A stretch of 64,000 nucleotides of DNA from an uncultured Christensenella sp. (GTDB lineage: Bacteria; Bacillota; Clostridia; Christensenellales; Borkfalkiaceae): positions 9,164-73,163 of the forward strand of contig CAJTLF010000011.1 in the NCBI GenBank assembly GCA_910577555.1, given 5' to 3'. Both the position numbers and the translations under genes were made by a program. This document shows, piece after piece, positions 1 to 8,072 of this stretch. The first letter of the stretch is position 1. Each line of letters opens with the position of its first letter. A model generated the notes under the pieces. That model saw nothing but the letters and a program-made list of their open reading frames with translations. It was not told the origin of the DNA and made no database searches.

Positions 1-387
1 AGCTCTGTCCTTTACGGGCTTTACTTCAACCGTGACAGTTTCGTTACCGCGAAGTAATTCAACTTCATACTTTTTGTAGTCGCGTCCGACGAACGAGTTT
101 ACGTCTGAGCATTTATTCACTTCTTCGCCGTTTATCTTCTCAATTACGTCGCCCGCCTTTATTCCCGCATCGCGGGCGGGACAACTGACGCCGCTTTCCG
201 TAACCACTTCACACAGCCCGATGACTTCCACTTTAGTCGTACTTAATACGAAACCTGCGGGAAATCCGCCGAGATAAAGTCCGTCGTAGCTGTCTGCCGC
301 CGCCGTGAAAGGCACGCACATAAACGAGCAAATTACTATCGTTATTAATAAAATTAACGCCTTAAAAGCCTTTTTCCCAATGAACAT
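1..387 (-). CDS. spoIVB: SpoIVB-type sporulation peptidase, N-terminal part (cut by window edge)
   Basis: The visible 129 codons start at an ATG and encode an N-terminal membrane/signal segment (KALILLITIVICSFM), the PAGFVLST stretch seen in SpoIVB, then a PDZ domain with SPA-like and AGIKAGDVIEKINGEEV motifs. In the family this serine peptidase is made in the forespore, crosses the inner forespore membrane and triggers SpoIVFB-dependent sigma-K activation. The catalytic peptidase domain lies beyond base 1. The placement just downstream of recN is the classic Firmicutes order (recN-spoIVB-spo0A). The family call is firm; the rest of the protein cannot be seen. Confidence 0.88.
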   Translation of the reverse strand, partial: MFIGKKAFKALILLITIVICSFMCVPFTAAADSYDGLYLGGFPAGFVLSTTKVEVIGLCEVVTESGVSCPARDAGIKAGDVIEKINGEEVNKCSDVNSFVGRDYKKYEVELLRGNETVTVEVKPVKDRA

Positions 388-423
388 AACAAAAGTAATT
401 TGCGCAAAAGATTAAATTGTATA

Positions 424-448
424 CAAAAAAAGACGACTTTTGCCGCCT
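424..448 (-). terminator. Possible terminator after recN
   Basis: On the minus strand a GGCGGC/GTCGTC stem (with GU pairs) around an AAAA loop begins just after the recN stop and is followed by seven T. It would end the dxs-recN transcript before spoIVB, which is under sporulation control in relatives. Confidence 0.5.
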
Positions 449-2128
449 TTATTTTTTAAACTGATTTATAAGCTCCTCAGCGTGTTGCCGCGCCGCTGTT
501 GAATTGACGCTACCCGTCAATCGCACTATTTCGCCAAGCTTGCTCTCTTCGTCGAGTTTTTTAATTTTAGTAAGCGTTTTTCCGCTCTCTTCTTCCTTAT
601 ATATAAGAAACTGAGCGTCGCTTGCCGCGCAAACCTGAGCTAAATGCGATACGGCGATAATTTGCGTATCGCGGGCAATCGTTACGAATTTTTCCGCAAC
701 GGTTTTTGCCGTGAAACCGCTTATTCCCGCATCTATTTCATCGAAAATATAAGTGGAAATTCCGTTTACACCTTTTAATATGGTTTTAACCGCAAGCATA
801 AACCGAGACATTTCTCCGCCGCTTATAACCTTATTAAGCGGTTTTTGCGGCTCGCCCTTATTTGCGGAAAATAAAAATTCAATCTCGTCAGAACCGTTCG
901 CGCTATTGAGATTGGCGTTGCTTTCGTCGTAATCGTTAAACTTCACTGAAAAAGCCGCGTCGGGAATATTCAAAGATTTAAGTTCCGTAACTACGGATTT
1001 ACAAAATTCTGCCGCCTGTGTTTTTCTAAGATTGGTCAATTTAACGCATTCTTTATATATTTCAGCGTCGCATTCAGCTATTTCTGCGGTAAATTTTTCG
1101 GTAAGCTCAGCTCCGTCGGAAATCAGTTCGGCTTTTTCCTTAGCGGCTTGCAAAAATTTAAGAATTTCGCTCTCTTCTGCCCCGTATTTCTTTTTAAGAT
1201 TTTTAATAAGCGTTATCCGCTCGTCAATTTCCTGCGCTTCACGCGCGTCGAAATTGAGTTCGCCCGCCAAATCCGCCGCCGTTTCTGAAATATCGGCTAA
1301 TTCAAGCCCTACACTCTCTATTCTTTCGTATAATTTAGTATAATTTTCGCTAATCGACGAGATACCGCCCACACCGTGTTTTGCTATCGATATTGCGTCC
1401 AGACAACCGTTATCGTCCGTAAACGCGGAACAAACGGAATTTAAAGCCGTGAGTATTTTTTCCGTGTTGGCAATAAGATTTTGTCTGCTTTTTAATTCAT
1501 CAAACTCGCCTTCCCTTAAATCGGCGTTTTCTATTTCGCGTATCTGATAATTCAGAATGTCAAGTTGACGCTCTCTTTCCGCAGGGTCGCCGCCGAGCTT
1601 AGCTATTTTGGCTTTTAATTCGCGTTTTCTTGTCAGCAACCCGTTAAGGCTAGATTTTATTTTTTCAACTTTCTCGCCGAGAAGCCCGTCTACTACCTTC
1701 AGTTGGTTATTTTCGCTCAAGAGAAAAAAGTGTTCGCTCTGCCCGTGAACGTCAACGAGATGCTGGGTCACGCTTTTAAGCATTGCCGCGGAAACGGCGT
1801 TACCGTTTATTTTTATTGCTCCCTTGCCGTCATGTCCGTACCTGCGCGTAATTACTATTTCGCCGTCAGATTCTATATCGAGTTCGTCAAGTGCTTTTAT
1901 AGCGTCGCTTTTCTCGTCAACGACAAATTCGGCGCGCACGGATAATTCCTGCTCGCCGTATCTTATCATAGTTTTATCGGCTTTAGAACCGAGTACGAAA
2001 TTAATCGAATCGAGAATAACTGATTTACCCGAACCCGTCTCGCCCGATAAAATATTGAGTTTTTCGTCAAATTCAATATCCGCCGCGGCAATCAGAGCGA
2101 CGTTTTTGACGCATAATCTCTTTAACAT
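449..2128 (-). CDS. recN: DNA repair ATPase RecN
   Basis: This 559-aa SMC-like ATPase acts early in double-strand-break repair by holding broken DNA ends together. The N-terminal Walker A motif (GETGSGKSVILDSINFVLG) lies near residue 30. A coiled-coil middle follows (about 150-370), then the ABC signature VSGGEMSRFMLAVK and Walker B IFDEIDAGISG near the C-terminus. The length is normal for the family. The ATG overlaps the argR stop in a TGATG arrangement, so translation is probably coupled. argR next to recN is a conserved Firmicutes pair. Confidence 0.97.
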   Translation of the reverse strand: MLKRLCVKNVALIAAADIEFDEKLNILSGETGSGKSVILDSINFVLGSKADKTMIRYGEQELSVRAEFVVDEKSDAIKALDELDIESDGEIVITRRYGHDGKGAIKINGNAVSAAMLKSVTQHLVDVHGQSEHFFLLSENNQLKVVDGLLGEKVEKIKSSLNGLLTRKRELKAKIAKLGGDPAERERQLDILNYQIREIENADLREGEFDELKSRQNLIANTEKILTALNSVCSAFTDDNGCLDAISIAKHGVGGISSISENYTKLYERIESVGLELADISETAADLAGELNFDAREAQEIDERITLIKNLKKKYGAEESEILKFLQAAKEKAELISDGAELTEKFTAEIAECDAEIYKECVKLTNLRKTQAAEFCKSVVTELKSLNIPDAAFSVKFNDYDESNANLNSANGSDEIEFLFSANKGEPQKPLNKVISGGEMSRFMLAVKTILKGVNGISTYIFDEIDAGISGFTAKTVAEKFVTIARDTQIIAVSHLAQVCAASDAQFLIYKEEESGKTLTKIKKLDEESKLGEIVRLTGSVNSTAARQHAEELINQFKK

Positions 2129-2580
2129 CAGCTTAGATATTCTTTTAACACTTCCACTACTTCGGCTGTATGGTCGTTGCTGTCAACGATAATCAAAAGG
2201 GTATCGTCGCCCGCAACGCTGCCGAGAATTGCATCGATATTAAGACTGTCCACGAACACGCCTACCGTTGAGCCATTGCCGCGCATAGTCTTTATAAGTA
2301 TTAAATTATTTGCGGATTTAATCGCGAGAACGCAACCTTTGAAAAGGTTGGTCATTCTGTTCGTTACGCTGTCAACGTAGCTGTCGAAGCTTGCATATTT
2401 ATACTTTTTAGTCGTTCCCGCAACTTTGTAAAGTTTCAAGTCCTTTACGTCGCGCGAAATGGTCGCCTGTGTTACGTTGAAATTGGCTTTAATCAATTCG
2501 TCGCATAACTCTTCCTGCGTATCTATCTCTTTGGTTGCAATAATTTCAAGAATTTTTTGTTGCCTTAAAGACCTTTGCAT
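2128..2580 (-). CDS. argR: Arginine repressor ArgR/AhrC
   Basis: This is a 150-aa, full-length arginine-responsive transcription regulator. The N-terminal winged-helix domain (about 1-70) carries the typical TQEELCDEL and VTQATISRDVKDLKL recognition-helix stretch. The C-terminal domain (about 80-150) carries the oligomerisation and arginine-binding GSVAGDDTLLIIV motif. In relatives the hexamer represses arginine biosynthesis and activates catabolism. Its start overlaps the nadK stop (TAATG) and its stop overlaps the recN start, so it sits in the middle of a coupled operon. Confidence 0.96.
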   Translation of the reverse strand: MQRSLRQQKILEIIATKEIDTQEELCDELIKANFNVTQATISRDVKDLKLYKVAGTTKKYKYASFDSYVDSVTNRMTNLFKGCVLAIKSANNLILIKTMRGNGSTVGVFVDSLNIDAILGSVAGDDTLLIIVDSNDHTAEVVEVLKEYLS

Positions 2581-3383
2581 TATTTACTCCAGATATTTAA
2601 CTTAATTAAAAGTTTATTGAAAAAGTTTTTATCGTCTTTGGTTATAAAGGTTACGGCGTGTTTCGCCTTGGTTACGTAGACTGTTTGCCCGTTTTCCACC
2701 GTTCCCACAGCTTTTCCGTCGACTATTAGTCCGAGCGGTGCGGCGGCGTCAAGCGGTTTCAATTTAAGAATAGATTTATCTGAAAATACCACGGGTCGCG
2801 AATGCAGAGAATGGGCGCAAATCGGGGTGAGAATAAAGGCGTTTATATCGGGCGTAAGCACCGAACCGCCAGCGGCAAGAGAATAAGCCGTAGACCCCGT
2901 GGGCGTACTTACTATAATGCCGTCCGCCGAAAAATTATCCACGGTAGACCCGTCTATTTCTGCGTGAACGCTTACGGTATTAATAAAGTTCTTACCGCTT
3001 GTTCCGCGCTGGATAACTAAGTCGTTGAGCGCGTAATTGGTATGCTCTCCGCATCTGATTTCAAGCATACTGCGTTTCTGCGTAGCGTAGTTGCCGCTCT
3101 TTACCAGATTAATCGCATCGTCGAGCTTGTCCGGCTCGAACTCGGCTAAAAAACCGACGTGACCGTAATTTATGCCGATTATCTTTACACCGCGCTTTGC
3201 GCACTCGGTCGCAACCGTCAAAATAGTGCCGTCGCCGCCCAATACGAACAATATTTCAAGCCCGTCAAGGTCGGAATAAGATTTAATCTCTCTGCATGGC
3301 GACGCGAACGCGGAAGAAAGCTTTTTAACGTAAGGTTTTTCATCGTTAAAGTATTTTTTGTTGAGATAAATTCCAACCTGCAT
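2580..3383 (-). CDS. nadK: NAD kinase
   Basis: This 267-aa ATP-NAD kinase makes NADP+ from NAD+. The GGDGTILTV motif (about residues 50-60) is the phosphate-donor loop. NDLVIQRG and STPTGSTAYSLAAGG (about 170-185) form the conserved NAD site. The length is normal. The gene lies between tlyA and argR, as in many Firmicutes, and ends overlapping the argR start. An 80-bp gap separates it from tlyA, with a weak hairpin that may be a partial terminator. Confidence 0.96.
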   Translation of the reverse strand: MQVGIYLNKKYFNDEKPYVKKLSSAFASPCREIKSYSDLDGLEILFVLGGDGTILTVATECAKRGVKIIGINYGHVGFLAEFEPDKLDDAINLVKSGNYATQKRSMLEIRCGEHTNYALNDLVIQRGTSGKNFINTVSVHAEIDGSTVDNFSADGIIVSTPTGSTAYSLAAGGSVLTPDINAFILTPICAHSLHSRPVVFSDKSILKLKPLDAAAPLGLIVDGKAVGTVENGQTVYVTKAKHAVTFITKDDKNFFNKLLIKLNIWSK

Positions 3384-3450
3384 AAAAATATTATATACTC
3401 ATTTATTCAAAAATGCAAGAATTTTTATGAATATTTTTTATTAATATACA

Positions 3451-3484
3451 AAAAAAGCCGTCTTTATAAGCCGACGGATTTTTT
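3451..3484 (-). terminator. Possible weak terminator overlapping the tlyA stop
   Basis: A CCGTC/GACGG stem with A/T tracts on both sides lies at the end of tlyA; on the minus strand it is followed by seven T. The stem is only five pairs, so it may attenuate rather than stop transcription into nadK. Confidence 0.35.
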
Positions 3485-4219
3485 TAACTTAGTTAATTGT
3501 TCGGGAGCGCCGCCCTTTTCAAGTAAAATAACGAACTCAATGTTTTTACCTTTTACTATGGGCGCGGCAGTTAATTTTTTTGGAGCCAAATCTACCGAAA
3601 CAGCAAAATTATAAATTTTTTCTATTATTTTTGCTTTGATTTTATCGTCACGGACGATGCCGTTTTTTCCTACGCTTCTGCTCTCGCATTCAAACTGCGG
3701 TTTTATTAACGCGAATACGTTTTTGCCGTTTTCAAGAGTATTTGCAACCGCGCCGAGTACGTAAGTCAACGAGATAAAGCTTACGTCTATGACCGCGCCG
3801 TCAAGCGCTTCTTCGAACAAATCGCCGTTGAGATTACGGGCGTTGAACCCGTCTATTATTACTACGTTTTTACCTTTTAACTTTTCGTCAAGCTGGCTCT
3901 GTCCTACGTCGATACAGTATACTTTCTTTGCGCCGTTTTGCAACAGGCAGTCGGTAAATCCGCCCGTACTTGCTCCTATATCGGCAAAAATTTTATCCTT
4001 CACGCAAAAATCAAAATCTTTTAAAGCCTTTGCAAGTTTAAATCCGCCCGCCGATACGAAATTTTCTTCGGCTTTGATAATTTCAACGGCGTCCCCGTCT
4101 TTAACTTCATAAGAACGGGTAACTTTCTTGCCGTTTACCAGAACCAGACCTGTATTTACAGCCGTCGCGGCTTTCGTGCGCGAGCCGAATTTTTGCGCGA
4201 GATAAACGTCAATTCTCAT
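3464..4219 (-). CDS. tlyA: TlyA family rRNA 2'-O-methyltransferase / S4-domain protein
   Basis: This 251-aa protein has an S4 RNA-binding domain at residues 1-65 (MRIDVYLAQKFGSRTKAATA, KVTRSYEVKDGD). A FtsJ-like Rossmann methyltransferase domain follows (ADIGASTGGFTDCLLQNGAKKVYCIDVG). TlyA enzymes 2'-O-methylate 16S and 23S rRNA in mycobacteria; the Firmicutes members (YqxC) are less studied. I take the ATG at 4219, which overlaps the dxs stop as ATGA; a TTG two codons upstream is the only earlier option. The gene is an operon member between dxs and nadK. Confidence 0.93.
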   Translation of the reverse strand: MRIDVYLAQKFGSRTKAATAVNTGLVLVNGKKVTRSYEVKDGDAVEIIKAEENFVSAGGFKLAKALKDFDFCVKDKIFADIGASTGGFTDCLLQNGAKKVYCIDVGQSQLDEKLKGKNVVIIDGFNARNLNGDLFEEALDGAVIDVSFISLTYVLGAVANTLENGKNVFALIKPQFECESRSVGKNGIVRDDKIKAKIIEKIYNFAVSVDLAPKKLTAAPIVKGKNIEFVILLEKGGAPEQLTKLKKSVGL

Positions 4220-5942
4220 TTTCAATTATATAATCCGCTAAGGCGTCCGCGCTTAACCCCAAATCTTCCATAAGCTCGCTTACTCCGCCCTGCGGTATGA
4301 ATTTATCGCTATAGGCAAAATTTTTGATTATTTTGCCGCCGTTTTTATCTGCAAAGTACCCGTTTATCAGTGAACCGAAGCCGCCTATCAGGGCATTGTC
4401 TTCAACGGTAATGATAAATTTATCATTTAAGCCGTCAAGCATATCCCTGTCGAGCGGTTTAACGAACCGCGCGTTAATAACGGTCGGACGGATATTTTTT
4501 TCCGAAAGAATTTCCGCGGCTTTGTATGCGAGAGTAATCGCCCTTTCACCGCACGCGAGTACGGCGTATTTGCCGTCGCCCGAAAGAAGCTTCTCCCACT
4601 TCCCGCACACGATTTTATCGTGCGACCCGTATAAATTTCTGCCCGAACGCGGATAACGGATTGCCAAAGGCGCGTTAAAATCCGCACTGAATAACAGCAT
4701 ATTTTCGAACTCTTTCACGTCCTTGGGTACGGCAATAGTAAGATTGGGAACCGAACTCAAAAAAGACAAATCAAATACGCCCTGATGAGTTTCGCCGTCC
4801 GCGCCAGAAACTCCCGCCCTGTCTACACAAAGAGTTACGGGCAAATTCTGGCTGCAAATATCGATTACTATTTCGTCGTAAGAACGCTGTAAAAAGGTAG
4901 AATACACCGCGTAATAGGGCTTTAAACCCTGCGTCGCCATAGACGCGCAGAGTATAGTCGCGTGTTCTTCGCATATTCCCACGTCCACCGAACGCTCGGG
5001 ATAACGCCCGAAAAATTCCGAAAGTCCTAAACTCGAAGTCATTGCGGCGGTTACGGCTACTATCCGCTCGTCCTTTTCCGCAAGATTAATAAGCGTTGAG
5101 CCGAGTACCTGCGAATATTCTGTTTCCGCCGAATTGCCGCCCGATATTCCGTGCGTCATTTCGGGATTTTCTTCGCAGAAAGAATATCCTTTCCCCTTTT
5201 TCGTAACTACGTGAAGTATTACGGACTCTGTTTTTAAGCGTTCCTTTACTTCCTGTAATTTACAAATCATTTTTTCAAGGTCGTTGCCGTCGTAAACGCC
5301 GTCGTAAGCAAATCCGAACCGACCGAAAATACTTGAATTGCGGGCGTTTTTTTGTTTTCTTTCGTCGTTTTCGCTCAATAACTGAAGATATTCGTGCATA
5401 CTGCCTACCGTCGGAGCGATAGACATACCGTTATCGTTAATGATAAGCAAAATACGCGTATTCAGAAGCCGCAAGCTGTTGAACGCTTCGTAAATAAGCC
5501 CGTTATTGAAAGAACCGTCGCCGATAAGCGCGATTACGTTAAAGTTTTCGCCCTTTATATCCCGCGCTTTGGCAATACCCAAAGCGGCGGAAACGGAAGT
5601 ACCCGCATGCCCTACGTTATAAAAATCAAACTCGCTCTCTTCTCTCTTGGGAAAGCCCGAAATACCGCCCTTTTTTCTTAAAGTATTAAAGGCTTTATAT
5701 CTGCCCGTGAGCAATTTATGCGCGTAGCACTGGTGTCCCACGTCGAAAACGAGTTTATCATGCGGGAAGTCAAAAACAAAATTGAGCGCAACCGAAAGCT
5801 CGACCGCGCCGAGATTCGAAGAAAGATGTCCGCCGTTTTCAAGCACGGTGGACGTAATCTTTTCCCTTATCTCTTCTGAAAGAGCCAAAAGCTCTTTTAA
5901 GGTCATACTTTTGAGTTGCGCTCGCGTTATATTTTCAAGCAT
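4209..5942 (-). CDS. dxs: 1-deoxy-D-xylulose-5-phosphate synthase
   Basis: This thiamine-diphosphate enzyme condenses pyruvate and glyceraldehyde-3-phosphate in the first step of the MEP isoprenoid pathway. The sequence shows the ThDP motif GDGSFNNGLIYEAFN followed by NDN (about residues 140-170), HVVTKKGKGY, the catalytic-Glu stretch CEEHATI in the pyrimidine domain, DRAGVSGADGETHQG, and a C-terminal transketolase domain. At 577 aa it is about 40 residues shorter than common DXS proteins, but every catalytic motif is present. It lies directly downstream of oapA (overlapping by one base) and near ispA, so two isoprenoid steps flank the OLE RNA locus. Confidence 0.96.
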   Translation of the reverse strand: MLENITRAQLKSMTLKELLALSEEIREKITSTVLENGGHLSSNLGAVELSVALNFVFDFPHDKLVFDVGHQCYAHKLLTGRYKAFNTLRKKGGISGFPKREESEFDFYNVGHAGTSVSAALGIAKARDIKGENFNVIALIGDGSFNNGLIYEAFNSLRLLNTRILLIINDNGMSIAPTVGSMHEYLQLLSENDERKQKNARNSSIFGRFGFAYDGVYDGNDLEKMICKLQEVKERLKTESVILHVVTKKGKGYSFCEENPEMTHGISGGNSAETEYSQVLGSTLINLAEKDERIVAVTAAMTSSLGLSEFFGRYPERSVDVGICEEHATILCASMATQGLKPYYAVYSTFLQRSYDEIVIDICSQNLPVTLCVDRAGVSGADGETHQGVFDLSFLSSVPNLTIAVPKDVKEFENMLLFSADFNAPLAIRYPRSGRNLYGSHDKIVCGKWEKLLSGDGKYAVLACGERAITLAYKAAEILSEKNIRPTVINARFVKPLDRDMLDGLNDKFIITVEDNALIGGFGSLINGYFADKNGGKIIKNFAYSDKFIPQGGVSELMEDLGLSADALADYIIENEN

Positions 5943-6589
5943 TACCTTTCCCTTTTAAAGAAGGTAGTAAATTTGGCAAAACCGAATACTATCTGCCTGT
6001 TGAATTTAATTGCAAAATTTTTGAATATAGCTTTTCCGCCTACCGTGAACGCGCCTATTGCCGCGCTGACGCCTATCGACGCTATAAGCTCGCCCGTAGT
6101 TCCCGCCACTGCTATATGAACCACGAGCGCAGTACCCGCCGCACCGCTGACGATGCCGCAGATATCGCCTATTACGTCGGCGAAAATGCTCGAAAGCTTT
6201 TCGGAATTGCGACACAAAGTAACCGCGCGTTTAGCTCCCTTAATTTTCTTGGAAGCCATAGCGTGGTACGATTCCGGACTGCACGAGATTATGGCGTTCG
6301 CCAAGACGTCGCACCCGATATTCAGTACTAAAAGCACAAACAACACCGTTACGCATATTGCGGCGGCACTGTCTTTAACGGCTACTTCCGTTATAAAACT
6401 GAATACGACGGTTAAAGCAAACGACATAAAAAAAACCGAAATACCCCATATAAGCCACGAGTATTTACTGCGTTTTTTATTCTTTTTTCTTTTCCCGCGC
6501 TTTATGGTTTTACTTGGCGGGTCGTCCGACGCTTCCGCGTCTTTAATATTTTTTTCCGTTAATATATCGTTTTCGTCCATAATAATCAA
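5942..6589 (-). CDS. oapA: OapA-like membrane protein (OLE-associated protein)
   Basis: This protein of about 212-215 aa has a Lys/Arg-rich cytoplasmic N-terminus (about 25-45: KRGKRKKNKKRSK). About four membrane segments follow (near 47-70, 75-100, 140-160 and 165-190). A DxxxD motif (DVIGD) stands before the third segment. It lies directly downstream of the structured RNA and upstream of dxs. In known OLE loci the next gene encodes OapA, a four-pass membrane protein that binds OLE RNA and affects Mg2+ tolerance in Halalkalibacterium; DxxxD is a known OapA motif. The start is unclear: TTG at 6589 or ATG at 6580, with no clear ribosome-binding site at either. The call rests on context plus topology; no alignment was run. 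Confidence 0.8.
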   Translation of the reverse strand: MIIMDENDILTEKNIKDAEASDDPPSKTIKRGKRKKNKKRSKYSWLIWGISVFFMSFALTVVFSFITEVAVKDSAAAICVTVLFVLLVLNIGCDVLANAIISCSPESYHAMASKKIKGAKRAVTLCRNSEKLSSIFADVIGDICGIVSGAAGTALVVHIAVAGTTGELIASIGVSAAIGAFTVGGKAIFKNFAIKFNRQIVFGFAKFTTFFKRER

Positions 6590-6596
6590 AAAAAAT

Positions 6597-7150
6597 GATA
6601 TAGTGGTTTATATTAAATAAATTTTGCGGCTTAGGTTCGGTAGGATTTCCCCCGCGCCCGCTTCCCGTCGCCGAAGAAGCAGTTTCCTTTTAAGGGCCCG
6701 GATACAAAGTATGACCGAATTACCACTTAGTCCACACCGTAATCTCTAATATAAAGACAGTCTAGAATCTTTCATTGACAATTTTCATTGAGCTAATCCT
6801 CTTTTGCAACGGACAATTTCAAACAGCAATAGGCACGCCGCCGTCCGGCCGAACGGAGCTTGCCGTGGGTCTGTTATCCGCTGTCTGTCACTCAAGGCAG
6901 GCTACTCTGTACCAAACTTTCGCCTGATAGCAGGTTTAACGCGCAAAAGTTTAATTCTGCACGCCTCCACGGAAAATGGGGGGGGCTGCGGTATGCCGTT
7001 ACCTAGCTCCCATAGTCCTTTACTCCCAGCATTCACCCACTTTTGGCAAAGCAAGCAAACACCAGAAACTTCATCGATATGCCCTTTAACGGTATTTTAC
7101 CCCCGTCTTCGTTTCAATGAAAATTGACTAGAATACTGCACCACTATATC
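6597..7150 (-). ncRNA. ole: OLE RNA (ornate large extremophilic RNA)
   Basis: This non-coding stretch of about 554 nt lies between ispA and a four-pass membrane protein, and a perfect promoter sits at its 5' side. Predicted transcription begins at or next to base 7150. The first ten transcribed bases (GATATAGTGG, 7150-7141) are exactly complementary to CCACTATATC at the other end (6606-6597), which closes the RNA into one unit. The base composition differs from coding DNA, and neither strand has a sensible reading frame. OLE RNAs are about 600 nt, occur in Clostridia and Bacilli, and sit beside oapA within the nusB-folD-ispA-dxs-tlyA-recN neighbourhood, as here. I identify it by position, size, closing stem and partner gene, not by covariance-model scoring. 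Confidence 0.83.
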
Positions 7151-7156
7151 GTTATC

Positions 7157-7185
7157 ATTATATCATATGCAAAAAATCTTGTCAA
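7157..7185 (-). promoter_or_regulatory. SigA-type promoter of the OLE RNA
   Basis: On the minus strand TTGACA (7185-7180) and TATAAT (7162-7157) are separated by exactly 17 bases, a perfect consensus. The -35 box lies just past the ispA stop. The start is expected about 7 bases downstream, at the first base of the RNA's closing stem (7150). It may also drive oapA-dxs-tlyA-nadK-argR-recN by read-through. Confidence 0.88.
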
Positions 7186-7194
7186 CAGCTTTTA

Positions 7195-8070
7195 TTAAGC
7201 CTTGCGGGAACGCACGAAATCCACGAATTGCAGTAAAAATCCCGCGTCGCCGTCTATTCCTTCCAAAAGCGTGCGGCATCTTTCCGCAAGCACGTCGGCG
7301 CGCAGCTTCGCCCCGTTCAACCCGTAAACGGCTACGGAAGTATATTTGCCTTCCTTCCCGTCCTTTCCTAAGCTTTTGCCGAGTTTTTCAAAACTGCCTT
7401 CCACGTCCAGAACGTCGTCAGTAATCTGGAACAGCAATCCCAAATCTTTACCGAACGCTTTCAGCTCGGAAAAACATCTGCCGCCGCAAAGAATGCTCGG
7501 CACGACTATGGGCGCGACGAGTAATTTACCCGTCTTGTTTTCGTATATAAAATCGAGAGTTTTTTCGTTGTAGCTTTCGTCGTTTTCGTGCATAAGGTCG
7601 GCAGACTGTCCCGCAATCATACCGTAAACGCCCGCACAGTCGCAAATATATTCTGCGGCGGAAATAAATTCCGTACCGTTTTTACATTCTTTCAGAAGTA
7701 ACGAATACGCCGTGTTCAACAGTCCGTCGCCCGCCAACACCGCGTTACCCGTACCGAAAACCTTGTGGTTGGAAGGTTTTCCGCGCCTGAAATCGTCATC
7801 GTCCATTTCGGGAAGGTCGTCGTGAATAAGCGAATAAGTATGAATAAGCTCTATTGCAAGGGCAAAGTTCATCACTTTTCGCCTTTCCACACCGAGTAAA
7901 TCGGCAACTGCGAGCGTAAGCACCGGTCTTATCCGCTTACCGCCGAGATTTAAACTGTATTTAAGACTTTCCGCTAAAATTTGCGGACGGCAATCGAGCC
8001 TTGCGCAAAATTCGTTAAGCGCACCGTTAAATTCGTTTGAGTATTGTGCGTATTTCTCGCCGAAATCCAA
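7195..8070 (-). CDS. ispA: Polyprenyl (farnesyl/geranyl) diphosphate synthase
   Basis: This short-chain trans-prenyltransferase builds FPP/GPP from IPP and DMAPP. The first Asp-rich motif is DDLPEMDDDDFRRG and the second is ITDDVLDVEG; GGKRIRPVL and GDGLLNTAY are also typical. I choose the TTG at 8070: AGGAG lies 6 bases upstream inside the end of folD, and it gives a normal 291-aa protein. The frame stays open to 8166, but those 32 codons lie inside folD and are Arg/Tyr-rich noise. In relatives xseA and xseB usually sit between folD and ispA; here the gap is 2 bp. Confidence 0.94.
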   Translation of the reverse strand: MDFGEKYAQYSNEFNGALNEFCARLDCRPQILAESLKYSLNLGGKRIRPVLTLAVADLLGVERRKVMNFALAIELIHTYSLIHDDLPEMDDDDFRRGKPSNHKVFGTGNAVLAGDGLLNTAYSLLLKECKNGTEFISAAEYICDCAGVYGMIAGQSADLMHENDESYNEKTLDFIYENKTGKLLVAPIVVPSILCGGRCFSELKAFGKDLGLLFQITDDVLDVEGSFEKLGKSLGKDGKEGKYTSVAVYGLNGAKLRADVLAERCRTLLEGIDGDAGFLLQFVDFVRSRKA

Positions 8071-8072
8071 AT

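Noticed and set aside
6804..7424. Plus-strand open frames of 85-107 codons across the ispA end and the OLE region
   Set aside because: They have no ribosome-binding sites, are Arg/Pro/Ser-rich, and overlap a structured RNA and ispA.
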